Source of the DNA: DASUAS01 sp963756895
GTDB taxonomy: Bacteria > Actinomycetota > Acidimicrobiia > IMCC26256 > DASPTH01
NCBI GenBank assembly: GCA_963756895.1
Contig: CAVWPI010000008.1
Location: 186,001-250,000 of the forward strand
Reading direction: 5' to 3'
Length of the DNA stretch: 64,000 nt
This document shows, piece by piece, positions 1 through 8,187 of the stretch; within the stretch, counting starts at the first letter, position 1, and each line of letters opens with the position of its first letter. Below the pieces are notes generated by a model. The model saw nothing but the letters and a program-made list of their open reading frames with translations, ran no database searches and had not been told where the DNA came from. Position numbers and translations under genes: made by a program.

Positions 1-1551
1 GAGTCGCGAAGGGATCGTGCTGCTCCAGACCTACGCCGCGATCACCGTGTTCGGCGCGCTGGCGCTCGCCTTCTCGCTCCAGGAGCGCGACACCGCCGAA
101 GCCGCGCGCTCGGCGGCGGCGGAGCGCTTCCGGCGCACCTTCCACGATTCACCCGTGGCGATGGCCGTCACCACGCTCGACGGGCGCGTCGTCGAGACCA
201 ACCGTGCGCTGTGCCAGCTCCTCGCCACCCCCGACCACGCCCTGGTCGGCACCGAGCTGCAGGCGCTGCGACCCGACGACAGCGGGGAGCTCGAGCTCCC
301 CGGGCCGGCGGGAACGAGTCGTACGCGTACGAGACCCGACTGGTCAATGCTCGCGGCACCGTCGTCTGGGTCGAGGTCAGCGAATCGGCCTTGCGGCGCG
401 GCGACGTCTCCACTCCGCTCCAGGTGGTCACCCTGCGCGACGTCACCGAGCGCACGAACCTCCGGCAACAACTGCTCCAGGCCCAGAAGATGGAGTCGGT
501 GGCGCGGCTGGCCGGCGGCATCGCCCACGACTTCAACAACGTGCTGTCGGTGATGCGCGGCCAAGTCGAGCTGCTGCAGGACGACCTCGAGGTGCTCGAG
601 TCGGCGCGTGCGCGCATCGATTCCGTGCAGCGCGCGACCGACCGCGCCGCTGCACTGACCGACGACCTGATGGCGTTCAGCCGTCAGCGCGACGAACCGG
701 AGCCGTTCGACCTGCACGAACGCCTGCACGAGGTCCAAGAGCTGTTCCACCAGGTCCTCGGCGGCGCGGTCACGCTCGAGTTCGACCTCGCAGCCAGTCC
801 CGCGACGATCGTCGCCGATCCGAACCGAATGGAACAGGCCGTCCTCAACCTCGTCGTGAACGCGCGCGACGCGATGCCCGCGGGTGGCCAGGTCACGATC
901 GCCACACGCACCGATCCGTCGACGCGCGCGTTCGTGCTCTCGGTCAGCGACACCGGCGCGGGGATGGACGACATCACCCGCGCCCGCATCTTCGAACCCT
1001 TCTTCACCACCAAACCACCCGGCTTCGGCACCGGGCTCGGCCTCTCCACCACCGACGACATCGTCCGCGCCGCCGGCGGCAACATCGAGGTCGACAGCCA
1101 GCGCAACCGCGGCACGACGTTCACGCTCACCTTCCCCGCGCTCGACGACCACTCCGGTGCCCACGAGATGCTCGACCTGGCCGCCGACGACACCCCGACC
1201 GTGCTCGTGGTCGACGACGAGTCCGAGGTGCGGGCGCTCATCGCCGAGGTCCTGCGGGGCTCGGGGTACCACGTGGTCGTCGCCGCCGACGGCGACGCGG
1301 CCATCGCCCTGCTCGAGCGCGCCACTCGGCCCGTCGACCTCCTCGTGACCGACGTCGTGATGCCGGTGATGAGCGGCACCGACCTCGCCGCCCGCGTCAC
1401 CAGCTCGTCGCCGACCACGCGGGTGCTGTTCGTGTCCGGATTCGTACCCGCGGGGTCACCATCGCTGCGCGGCGCGCCGCTCGTCGCCAAGCCCCTGCAT
1501 CGCGCCGAGCTCCTCGACGCCGTCAACCTCGCCCTCGACGGCGCCGCCTGA
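1..1551 (+). CDS. Hybrid sensor histidine kinase with C-terminal receiver (5' end outside window; one frame break)
   Basis: A membrane-associated signalling kinase. The visible part starts with a hydrophobic segment ending in QERD, then a PAS-like region (about nt 110-430), a HisKA helix with the acceptor His in GGIAHDFNNV (codon 526-528), a HATPase with the N-box VVNARDA and the G-box GTGLGLS, and a receiver domain from about nt 1195 whose acceptor Asp lies in LLVTDVVMP (codon 1351-1353). The frame changes near nt 300-312: the PAS start reads in frame 2, everything after in frame 1, as if one base were lost from the C-rich run. The hydrophobic start resembles the end of an MASE1 sensor, but that is weak. 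It converges with the response regulator at 1592; whether the two are partners is not shown by the sequence. Confidence 0.9.
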   Translation, partial: ESRRDRAAPDLRRDHRVRRAGARLLAPGARHRRSRALGGGGALPAHLPRFTRGDGRHHARRARRRDQPCAVPAPRHPRPRPGRHRAAGAATRRQRGARAPRAGGNESYAYETRLVNARGTVVWVEVSESALRRGDVSTPLQVVTLRDVTERTNLRQQLLQAQKMESVARLAGGIAHDFNNVLSVMRGQVELLQDDLEVLESARARIDSVQRATDRAAALTDDLMAFSRQRDEPEPFDLHERLHEVQELFHQVLGGAVTLEFDLAASPATIVADPNRMEQAVLNLVVNARDAMPAGGQVTIATRTDPSTRAFVLSVSDTGAGMDDITRARIFEPFFTTKPPGFGTGLGLSTTDDIVRAAGGNIEVDSQRNRGTTFTLTFPALDDHSGAHEMLDLAADDTPTVLVVDDESEVRALIAEVLRGSGYHVVVAADGDAAIALLERATRPVDLLVTDVVMPVMSGTDLAARVTSSSPTTRVLFVSGFVPAGSPSLRGAPLVAKPLHRAELLDAVNLALDGAA

Positions 1552-1591
1552 CGCGACTCCGACGCACGCGCTCGAACGCGTCGAACGCGGG

Positions 1592-2266
1592 CTACGGGAC
1601 GAAGCGGTAGCCGACGCCGCGCACGGTGAGGATGTGACACGGCTTGGCCGGATCGACCTCGACCTTGGCGCGCAGGCGGTGCACGTGCTCACTCACCGTG
1701 CCGACGCCCTGCCACTCGGGCTCGGAGTCCCACACGTGACGCAGCAACTGCTCGCGCGTGAACACCTGCCGGGGCGAGGCGCACAGGAAGGCGAGCAGGT
1801 CGAACTCACGGCGTCGCAGCTCGACCGGAAGTTGTCGCACGCGCACCTCGCGCGTCGCCAGATCCAGATCCAGATCCGGGAACGACAAGGTGGCGGGTAG
1901 GTCCGGGGAACTCGAACGGCGCAACACCGAACGCACACGCGCAACCAGCTCACGCGGCGAGAACGGCTTCACCACGTAGTCGTCGGCGCCGAGCTCCAGT
2001 CCGATGATGCGGTCGGCTTCGTCGCTGCGGCCGCTGAGCACGATCACCGGCACCGTGGTGTCGGCGCGCACCTGGCGCAGCACGTCGAGACCGCGCACCT
2101 TCGGCAGCCCGAGGTCGAGCACGACGAGCTCGGGCATGTCACCGGCGATCTTGTCGAGCGCGGTCGCGCCGTCGCTGGCGTCGTCGACCGCGAACCCTTC
2201 GCGCTCGAGGGCGGTGCGGACGACGTCGACCAGGTCGAGGTCGTCATCGACGACGAGGATCGTCAC
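1592..2266 (-). CDS. OmpR/PhoB-family DNA-binding response regulator
   Basis: A 224-residue two-component transcription factor. The N-terminal receiver begins TILVVDDDLDLVDVV with the acidic pocket, has the acceptor Asp in LVVLDLGLPK and the conserved Lys in DYVVKPFSPREL. The C-terminal winged helix carries the OmpR pattern LRRREFDLLAFL and ends GVGYRFVP. I place the start at the GTG at 2266 because it sits directly before the receiver beta-1 strand; the frame stays open upstream but runs antisense to the next gene. It lies 11 bp after the membrane protein gene at 2278-2922, so the two are probably co-transcribed. The kinase gene at 1-1551 converges on it. Length and domain order are typical of the family. 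Confidence 0.93.
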   Translation of the reverse strand: MTILVVDDDLDLVDVVRTALEREGFAVDDASDGATALDKIAGDMPELVVLDLGLPKVRGLDVLRQVRADTTVPVIVLSGRSDEADRIIGLELGADDYVVKPFSPRELVARVRSVLRRSSSPDLPATLSFPDLDLDLATREVRVRQLPVELRRREFDLLAFLCASPRQVFTREQLLRHVWDSEPEWQGVGTVSEHVHRLRAKVEVDPAKPCHILTVRGVGYRFVP

Positions 2267-2277
2267 GCGCGCAGAGG

Positions 2278-2922
2278 CTAGGCGGAGACGGGCGCGAGAG
2301 CCGGGATCAGCACCGGCTTGTTCACCGATCGTTTGAACCAGAGCACCGAGATCGTGACCGCGACGACGGTGAGTGCACCTTGCGTGAGCGACTTCGTGAG
2401 CACGAAGGTGCCGACCGACTGGGTGAACTGCAGCCACAGTGACACCGATGCGTTGACAAGGCACGTCACCGCCCACAGGAGTGAGATCCCGAGGAAGCAG
2501 CGGCGCACGCGCTCGTCGGCGGTGACGTGCTCCGGGATCGGGCAGAAGTCGGTGGCGATCCGTTGGGCCAGCGGCCGCCCGAGCACCACCGACACGACGA
2601 ACGCGACCGCGACGAGCGCGGTGCCCAGCGTCGGCTGCAGGAAGTAGAGCACCGAGCTGCCGGTGGCGAACGCGAGCACCGAGCGGGCGGTCAGCGTGAG
2701 CGTGGCGATGACGAGGAGACCGGGGATGCGCTGACGGGTCACCACCCGCCGCAGCACCGCCGCGTACGACCAGCCCAGACCGGCGACGATCGCGCCCCAC
2801 AGGCCGAAGAAGTGCAGGACCCCCACGAACAACCCCACCGGGAGCACCGTGCTCTCGAGCAGCTTCGGCAGGGCCTGACGCGCCAACGTGCGGAGGCGCG
2901 GCATCTCGAACGACGTGGACAT
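2278..2922 (-). CDS. VC0807-like multi-pass membrane protein
   Basis: A 214-residue integral membrane protein with about five to six hydrophobic stretches, for example VLPVGLFVGVLHFFGLWGAI, IPGLLVIATLTLTARSVLAF and GTALVAVAFVVSVVLG. The arrangement LPKLLESTVLPVGLF near the N-terminus and the paired central helices resemble the poorly characterised VC0807/septation-A-like family, for which no reaction is established. The ATG at 2922 begins MSTSFEMPRL; the frame is open further upstream but would run into the divergent HAD hydrolase. It heads a two-gene unit with the response regulator 11 bp downstream, so it may be sensed by or functionally tied to that system (inference). Confidence 0.75.
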   Translation of the reverse strand: MSTSFEMPRLRTLARQALPKLLESTVLPVGLFVGVLHFFGLWGAIVAGLGWSYAAVLRRVVTRQRIPGLLVIATLTLTARSVLAFATGSSVLYFLQPTLGTALVAVAFVVSVVLGRPLAQRIATDFCPIPEHVTADERVRRCFLGISLLWAVTCLVNASVSLWLQFTQSVGTFVLTKSLTQGALTVVAVTISVLWFKRSVNKPVLIPALAPVSA

Positions 2923-3016
2923 CTGGGCCCTTCTCGGCACGGACGGTCGGGAGGTTGAGCCGCAGCGTACGCACTGTGACCTGAGACCAACCCGAGTGTC
3001 GCGCGATGATCCGCCG

Positions 3017-3727
3017 ATGCGCGCGCGGGCAGTGGTCCTCGATTTCTTCGGCACCCTGGCGCGGGCGACCGCATCGGTCGGGATCGACGAGATCCTCGCC
3101 CGCCACGGCCACACCATCCCGGCCCACCTGCAGGAGATGTGGTGGAGCGGCGACATCGACGGCACCGAGCACGTCGACCAGTCACGCTCCCGCGACCACT
3201 ACCTGGCCTGGCAACAGGAGCGGCTCCTCGCCATGCTCCACGAGGCCGACGTCCATCCCGCGGAGCACGACGCCATCCTCGCCGACCTCCGCGCCGGTCG
3301 GTCGGTGCGGGTGCTCGAGGCCTACGACGAGGTGCCCGCGGTGCTGCGCGAGCTGCGCGACCGCGGCCTCACGTTGGCGATCTGTTCCAACTGGGACTGG
3401 GATCTCGAGCCGGCGGTCGCGGAGACGGGACTCGACGGCTGGTTCGACACGCTGGTGTCGTCGGCGTGGGCGGGGGCCCGCAAGCCGCACCCGCGGATCT
3501 ACCGCTACCTGCTCGACCAGACCGGCCTGGACCCGGCGGAGATCCTGTTCGTCGGCGACACGTGGGGTCCCGACGTGGTGGGGCCGCTCGCGGCCGGCAT
3601 GACGGCGGCCTACCTCGAGCGTGACGGGCACTGGCCCGACGTGACGCGACCGGACGACACCTCAGACGTCGAGGTCGTGCGCCTGCGCGATCTGCGCGGG
3701 TTGCTCCCGGTGCTGGGAGCGGACTGA
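3017..3727 (+). CDS. HAD-superfamily hydrolase, haloacid-dehalogenase-like subfamily
   Basis: A 236-residue soluble hydrolase. Motif I is VVLDFFGTL, giving the nucleophilic Asp but Phe instead of the second Asp, as in the haloacid-dehalogenase/epoxide-like subgroup rather than typical DxD phosphatases. Motif II is LAICSNWD, the motif III lysine is in ARKPHPRIY, and motif IV is LFVGDTWGPDVVGPLAAGM. A helical cap lies between motifs I and II (subclass IA layout). The ATG at 3017 is chosen because it is immediately before motif I; the open frame upstream overlaps the divergent promoter region. Substrate cannot be told from sequence. The missing second Asp argues for a dehalogenase-like or unusual phosphatase activity. 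Confidence 0.85.
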   Translation: MRARAVVLDFFGTLARATASVGIDEILARHGHTIPAHLQEMWWSGDIDGTEHVDQSRSRDHYLAWQQERLLAMLHEADVHPAEHDAILADLRAGRSVRVLEAYDEVPAVLRELRDRGLTLAICSNWDWDLEPAVAETGLDGWFDTLVSSAWAGARKPHPRIYRYLLDQTGLDPAEILFVGDTWGPDVVGPLAAGMTAAYLERDGHWPDVTRPDDTSDVEVVRLRDLRGLLPVLGAD

Positions 3728-3749
3728 TCGCGCGTCGGTCAGCGTTGCG

Positions 3750-3950
3750 TCAGACGACGCGGACGTTCTGGGCTTCCTCGCCCTTGCGGCCGGGGCCGAC
3801 GTCGAACTCGACGCGCTGACCCTCTTCCAGGGTGCGGTAGCCCGAGCCCTGGATGGCCGAGAAGTGGACGAACACGTCGGGCCCGTCCTCACGGGAGATG
3901 AAGCCGTAGCCCTTCTCCGCGTTGAACCATTTCACAGCACCTGTTGCCAA
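3750..3950 (-). CDS. Cold-shock-domain protein (CspA family)
   Basis: A 66-residue single OB-fold RNA/ssDNA chaperone. RNP1 is visible as KGYGFISRE and RNP2 as VFVHFSAI, and the start VKWFNAEKGYG is diagnostic. The start codon is TTG at 3950 (reading ATGAVKWFN after the initiator), with a purine-rich GGGAGC-type ribosome site upstream; no in-frame ATG gives a full domain. It stands alone, converging on the HAD gene (22 bp apart). A weak 5-bp hairpin, GCGTC/GACGC, covers its stop codon at 3747-3760. Cold-shock proteins of this size act as transcription antiterminators or RNA chaperones; which one applies here is not visible. Confidence 0.95.
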   Translation of the reverse strand: MATGAVKWFNAEKGYGFISREDGPDVFVHFSAIQGSGYRTLEEGQRVEFDVGPGRKGEEAQNVRVV

Positions 3951-4078
3951 CGCCTTGCTCCCTCGATCTTGCGGGTATCGCGATTGCGTCCGGAAACCGA
4001 ACTGCCCGAACGCCGTCGGGAAACGGTAGCAGCCACCCGGGAGCGTCGCTACCGGCTCCGACGCGCGACGATCGTGTC

Positions 4079-4885
4079 ATGACCGCGACGATCGTCTCGT
4101 TCCACGCCCACCCCGACGACGAAGCGATCCTCGTCGGTGGCACGTTGGCGATGGCCGCCGACGCGGGTCATCGCGTCGTGTTGGTGTTCGCGACGCGTGG
4201 CGATCTGGGTGAGGTCGCCGAGGGCGTGCTCGCGCCCGACGAGGCGCTCGGCGAACGACGCGCGCAGGAGGCGCGCGACGCCGCCGCGGTGTTGGGCGCG
4301 GCGCGCGTGGCGTTCCTCCCGTACCACGACTCGGGCATGGCCGGTGAGCCCACCAACGACGCGCCCGACGCGTTCGCGGCGGCCGACGTGGAGGAAGCCG
4401 CGGGCCACCTCGCGGCGCTGCTGCGCGAAGAACAGGCTGATGTCCTCACCGTCTACGACGAGCGCGGCGGCTACGGGCATCCCGACCACATCCAGGTGCA
4501 CGTCGTCGGCCGGCGCGCAGCCGCGCTCGCGGGAACACCGCGCGTCTACGCGGCGACGACGAGCAAGGAGCACTTCCTGAGCCTGGGCGAGCGCCTCGCC
4601 GACCAGGTGCCGCCCGACATGGAGCGGCCCGATCCCGAGGAGCTCGACCTCGGCGTCCCCGAGGCGCGCATCACCACCATCGTCGACGTCGCCGGCGCGC
4701 TCGACCGCAAGCAGGCGGCCATGGCCGCGCACCCGTCGCAGATCGCCGACGACTCGTTCTTCCTCGCGCTGCCGCCCGATGCGTTCGAGTTGGTCTTCGG
4801 CACCGAGTGGTTCATCCGCCTCGACGAGACACCGGCTGCGCCGGAGACCTGGATCCTCGACGAACCTCGGCCGTCATCCGCCTAG
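4079..4885 (+). CDS. PIG-L/LmbE-family N-acetyl-sugar deacetylase
   Basis: A 268-residue zinc-dependent deacetylase. The first metal/catalytic motif is HAHPDDEAI near residue 10, and the second ligand is in YGHPDHIQVH near residue 140. Family members remove acetyl groups from N-acetylglucosaminyl lipids or from mycothiol precursors and conjugates (MshB and Mca). The C-terminal segment AAMAAHPSQIADDSFF, common in the Mca/MshB side of the family, makes a mycothiol-related role plausible, but that is inference. The ATG at 4079 gives the shortest protein that keeps the first beta strand. Its TAG stop shares a CTAG palindrome with the convergent gene, so the two coding regions overlap by 4 bp with no spacer. 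Confidence 0.88.
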   Translation: MTATIVSFHAHPDDEAILVGGTLAMAADAGHRVVLVFATRGDLGEVAEGVLAPDEALGERRAQEARDAAAVLGAARVAFLPYHDSGMAGEPTNDAPDAFAAADVEEAAGHLAALLREEQADVLTVYDERGGYGHPDHIQVHVVGRRAAALAGTPRVYAATTSKEHFLSLGERLADQVPPDMERPDPEELDLGVPEARITTIVDVAGALDRKQAAMAAHPSQIADDSFFLALPPDAFELVFGTEWFIRLDETPAAPETWILDEPRPSSA

Positions 4886-5979
4886 AACTCGGGCGGCTGC
4901 GTCCGACGCCGCCGCAGCCCGGCGCGGCGGAAGCGGAGCGAGCGGTCCGAGGACCACGGCGCGTACGGCGTCATGATGAACCCGGCCAGCGCCAGCAGCG
5001 GCACGTCGTAGTTCACGCGCCAGCCGGTGAAGTCGAACCACGCCGCATCGCGATCGGCGCGGACGGGGATGCCGGCGTCGACCATCTCGTCGCACGCCTG
5101 GAGGAACTCGTCCTTGGTGATGCTGATCGGATCACCGGGCTGCGGATCCGGGTCGTAGGGGATGCCGAAGTAGTCGGCGATCGCCCGCAGCGCGAAGAAG
5201 CCCGCCCGCACGCAGATCCCCGCTTCGGGGTCGAAGGGCAGGTCGACCGCGGCGAGGCGCAGCGATGCCCCGTCGAGCACCGCGCCGCTCGCAGTGACCC
5301 ACGAACGGTGCCCCTGCGGTGAGCGGAAGAAGCTGAGCACCCCGAGCGAGGTGTGCGTCTCCTCCAGCTCGGTGAACCAAAGCTGCCAGGTGACCCAGAA
5401 GTCGTCGAGCAGGTGGAACCGCTCCATGCGCTGCGACTGCACCAGCAGGTGCACGCCCGACGGCGGATTGCCGGCCCGCACCTCGAGCTGGGCGACCTGC
5501 ACCTCGCGGCGGGAGAAAGACGAATAGATCGTCGGCAGGTACGCGATCAAGAGGCCGAGGACGGTGAGCCCCGTCGCCGCCTCGAGGAACGCCAGGGTGT
5601 TGGTGGCGAGGTCGGGCGGGCGCACGAACCCGAGGGTGAAGAGGGACGACCCGCTCATCTCGAAGGCGCGTTCGAAGCCCCGCACGCCCAACGTGTGGAA
5701 CATCGCGGTGTAGGCCACGAGCACCATCACGCTCCACACCGCGGGCAGCGTGAGCAGCCCGATCGGTCCGAAGAGCGACATCACCGAGTCGCGCCCGTTG
5801 TACGTGCGCGACATGCGAGCGACGCCGTTGAAGCACCACCGGAGCACGATGAACACGGTGCGGGTGACGACCGGCGTCGCCGCCCGGGGCAGCACGAACG
5901 TGCGGATGACCGAGTCGAACACCAGGAGGAGCAGACCGATCCCGAGCGCGAACCACAGGATCTGCGACAGGACGTGCAT
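4882..5979 (-). CDS. Two-TM ion-channel-like membrane protein with cytosolic domain
   Basis: A 365-residue protein. An N-terminal hydrophobic helix (residues about 8-30) is followed by paired helices around residues 70-160. Between the last two lies a re-entrant-looking segment MSGSSLFTLGFVRP, in the place where a potassium channel carries its TVGYG filter. The remaining 190 residues are soluble and begin RREVQVAQLEVRAGNPPSG. The M1-P-M2 layout resembles two-TM potassium channels, but the TLGF filter is non-canonical, so ion selectivity is open. It overlaps the PIG-L gene by 4 bp tail to tail and stands downstream of no obvious partner. The call rests on topology and the pore-like segment. 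Confidence 0.6.
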   Translation of the reverse strand: MHVLSQILWFALGIGLLLLVFDSVIRTFVLPRAATPVVTRTVFIVLRWCFNGVARMSRTYNGRDSVMSLFGPIGLLTLPAVWSVMVLVAYTAMFHTLGVRGFERAFEMSGSSLFTLGFVRPPDLATNTLAFLEAATGLTVLGLLIAYLPTIYSSFSRREVQVAQLEVRAGNPPSGVHLLVQSQRMERFHLLDDFWVTWQLWFTELEETHTSLGVLSFFRSPQGHRSWVTASGAVLDGASLRLAAVDLPFDPEAGICVRAGFFALRAIADYFGIPYDPDPQPGDPISITKDEFLQACDEMVDAGIPVRADRDAAWFDFTGWRVNYDVPLLALAGFIMTPYAPWSSDRSLRFRRAGLRRRRTQPPEF

Positions 5980-6001
5980 CCGTGCAGCTTCGCAGACTCT
6001 C

Positions 6002-6028
6002 CACCGTCGCTCGCTGCGAGCGACGGTG
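6002..6028 (-). terminator. Perfect 12-bp hairpin at the arfB 3' end
   Basis: CACCGTCGCTCG at 6002-6013 pairs with CGAGCGACGGTG at 6017-6028 around a CTG loop; a weaker outer stem, GACTC/GAGTC, extends it to 5995-6035 and covers the arfB stop codon. It lies between arfB and the start of the channel-like gene, both on the minus strand. There is no U-run, so termination is inferred from position and stability. Confidence 0.65.
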
Positions 6029-6033
6029 AGGAG

Positions 6034-6414
6034 TCAGTCGTCGTGGTCGGGGCGACGGCGGTCCTGCTTGCGGGCCGATTGCTTGCGCTTGGCGTCGAGG
6101 CGCGCCTGCTTGGCGGACTTCGACGGCTTCGTCGAACGGCGCGGCGGGTCGACGCGCAGCGCGGCCCCGAGCCGGGAGCGCAGCCGTTCCAGCGCGAGCT
6201 CCCGGTTGCGGGCCTGCGAGCGGGAGTCGGACGCGGTCGCACGCGCCACGGGACCGATGCGTTCGAGCAGCCGTTCCTTCTGGCGCGGCGCGAGCGACGT
6301 CGACGTCGCGATCGGGAACCGCACCTCGACCCGGGTGTCCGACGTGTTGGCGTGCTGCCCGCCCGGACCACCGGATGCCGTGGTGCGCCACTCGAGCTCG
6401 TCGAGGCGGATCAC
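6034..6414 (-). CDS. arfB: Alternative ribosome-rescue factor ArfB (YaeJ) / class-I release-factor domain
   Basis: A 126-residue peptidyl-tRNA hydrolase that frees ribosomes stalled on mRNAs lacking a stop codon. The catalytic GGQ is in TTASGGPGGQHANTSDTRVE near residues 15-20, and the C-terminal tail is strongly basic (KSAKQARLDAKRKQSARKQ), matching the tail that ArfB inserts into the empty mRNA channel. The codon-recognition domain of full release factors is absent, so this is not RF1 or RF2. The ATG at 6414 begins MIRLDELEWR. A stable hairpin sits at its 3' end. It is monocistronic in this layout. Confidence 0.93.
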   Translation of the reverse strand: MIRLDELEWRTTASGGPGGQHANTSDTRVEVRFPIATSTSLAPRQKERLLERIGPVARATASDSRSQARNRELALERLRSRLGAALRVDPPRRSTKPSKSAKQARLDAKRKQSARKQDRRRPDHDD

Positions 6415-6551
6415 GCACGTCGCGCTCGACCCGGAGGACGCGACGGTCAGTGACGGACTGGCTCGCGTGCGTGCGCGCCCGGTTCAGCCACGGTGCGTTA
6501 GGGTACTGGCCGGTAACTTCGGAATGGGCGAGGCCCGGGGGGTCCGGACGC

Positions 6552-8177
6552 ATGAGCTCGGCAACTGTCTCCACTCGGCGTCTTCGCACTCGCCTCGGCG
6601 CCGCGGCGCTCGCGCTGGCAAGCGCGTCGGCGATGTTCGTGGCCGCGGCACCGGGCGCCTCGGCCCAGAGCGGCAGCCCCAAGCCCGGCGGCACCGTCAC
6701 CTACGGGCTCGAGTCGGAGACCGGCGGTGGTTGGTGTCCGTCGAGCGCTCGTCTGGCCATCTCGGGCATCGAGGTCGGCGCTGCGATCTACGACACCCTC
6801 ATGGTGCCCAACACCAAGAACGAGATGGTGCCGTACCTCGCCGAGTCGGTCGAGCCGAACGCCGACTTCACCGAGTGGAAGATCACGCTCCGTGACGGCA
6901 TCAAGTTCCACGACGGCACCGCGCTCGACGGCACCGCGCTGGTGCGGAACTTCGAGGAGTACCGCAAGAGCACGCTGATCGGTGCTGCGCTCAAGCCGAT
7001 CAACACGGTCACGGCCACCGGTCCGCTCGAGGTCACCGTGGCCCTGACCCAGGCCTGGCCCGAGTTCCCGTGGTTCCTGTACCTCGACGGCCGCTTCCTG
7101 ATCGAGGCGCCGGCCCAGCTCGATTCCCCCGACTGCGCGAGCGACCTCATCGGCACCGGGCCGTTCAAACTCGACCACTGGACGGTCAACCAGGAGCTGG
7201 TGGCGAACAAGAACCCCGACTACTGGCAGAAGGACTCCAAGGGCAAGCAGCTCCCCTACCTCGATTCGGTCACGTTCAAGCCGGTCGCCGAGGCGGTGCA
7301 GCGCATCAACTCGCTGCAGGGCGGTCAGCTCGACATCGTCCACACCTCCGACGGCCAGCAGGTCGACGCGTTGCGCCAGCTCACCGGGCAGTTCAACGTG
7401 CTCGAGCAGCCGAAGGGGCGCGCCGAGGTGCGCTACTACCTGATGAACGCGGCCAAGCCGCCGCTCGACGACCTCAACGCCCGCAAGGCCGTGGCGATGG
7501 CCATCGACCGTGAGCAGATCAACGAGATCCGCAACAACGGGGCGTACCGCATCGCCGACGGGCCCTTCGACACCAAGGTCATCGGGTACACGAAGGATCC
7601 CGGCTTCCCCAAGTTCAACCTCAAGCAAGCGAAGAAGCTGGCGTCGGAGTACAAGGCCGCGCACAACGGTGAGTTCACCGTCGTGCTCGAGCACACCAAC
7701 GATCCGGCCAACACCCAGGAGGCCGAGCTCATCAAGGAGCAGCTGTCCAAGGCGGGCATCGACTCCACGCTGAAGCAGGACGACCAGACGGCGTTCATCG
7801 TCGCCGCCGTCTCCGGCAACTTCAGCATCATGTTGTGGCGCCAGCACCCCGGTGACGATCCCGACGCGCAGTACTACTGGTGGAACACCGGCTCCACGCT
7901 CAACTTCGGGAAGTTCAACGACCCCGAGCTGCAGGCGCTCCTCGACCAGGGCCGCACCGAGACCGACGCCGCGAAGCGCAAGCAGATCTATCTCGACGTC
8001 AACAAGCGCTTCGCGTCGCAGGTCTACAACGTGTGGGCCTACTACGCCGACTGGGTGGTGGGCGCCAAGAAGACCGTCGCGGGCCTCGAAGGACCGCCGC
8101 TCCCGGACGGTGGCGGCAAGCCCGCGGTGCTCCTCTACGGACGCCAACCCTTGCTCGGGCTGTACGTGACCAAGTAG
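6552..8177 (+). CDS. Solute-binding protein of a peptide/nickel-type ABC importer (SBP family 5)
   Basis: A 541-residue exported binding protein and first gene of a five-gene transporter operon. A Sec signal with a double-Arg N-region and hydrophobic core runs to about residue 40, ending APGASAQS; there is no lipobox cysteine, so anchoring would need another route. Family hallmarks are GGTVTYGLESE near the mature N-terminus, ARKAVAMAIDREQIN in the middle and a lobe-2 WRQHPGDDPD segment. The ATG at 6552 is preferred because it precedes the signal peptide. A TAGGGT hexamer at 6499-6504 is a possible -10 element. Oligopeptides, nickel or glycosides are all possible substrates; none is indicated by the sequence. 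Confidence 0.92.
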   Translation: MSSATVSTRRLRTRLGAAALALASASAMFVAAAPGASAQSGSPKPGGTVTYGLESETGGGWCPSSARLAISGIEVGAAIYDTLMVPNTKNEMVPYLAESVEPNADFTEWKITLRDGIKFHDGTALDGTALVRNFEEYRKSTLIGAALKPINTVTATGPLEVTVALTQAWPEFPWFLYLDGRFLIEAPAQLDSPDCASDLIGTGPFKLDHWTVNQELVANKNPDYWQKDSKGKQLPYLDSVTFKPVAEAVQRINSLQGGQLDIVHTSDGQQVDALRQLTGQFNVLEQPKGRAEVRYYLMNAAKPPLDDLNARKAVAMAIDREQINEIRNNGAYRIADGPFDTKVIGYTKDPGFPKFNLKQAKKLASEYKAAHNGEFTVVLEHTNDPANTQEAELIKEQLSKAGIDSTLKQDDQTAFIVAAVSGNFSIMLWRQHPGDDPDAQYYWWNTGSTLNFGKFNDPELQALLDQGRTETDAAKRKQIYLDVNKRFASQVYNVWAYYADWVVGAKKTVAGLEGPPLPDGGGKPAVLLYGRQPLLGLYVTK

Positions 8178-8187
8178 ACCTCGACCG

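Noticed and set aside
31..1272. A 413-codon minus-strand frame over the sensor kinase.
   Set aside because: Antisense to recognised HisKA, HATPase and receiver motifs, and has none of its own.
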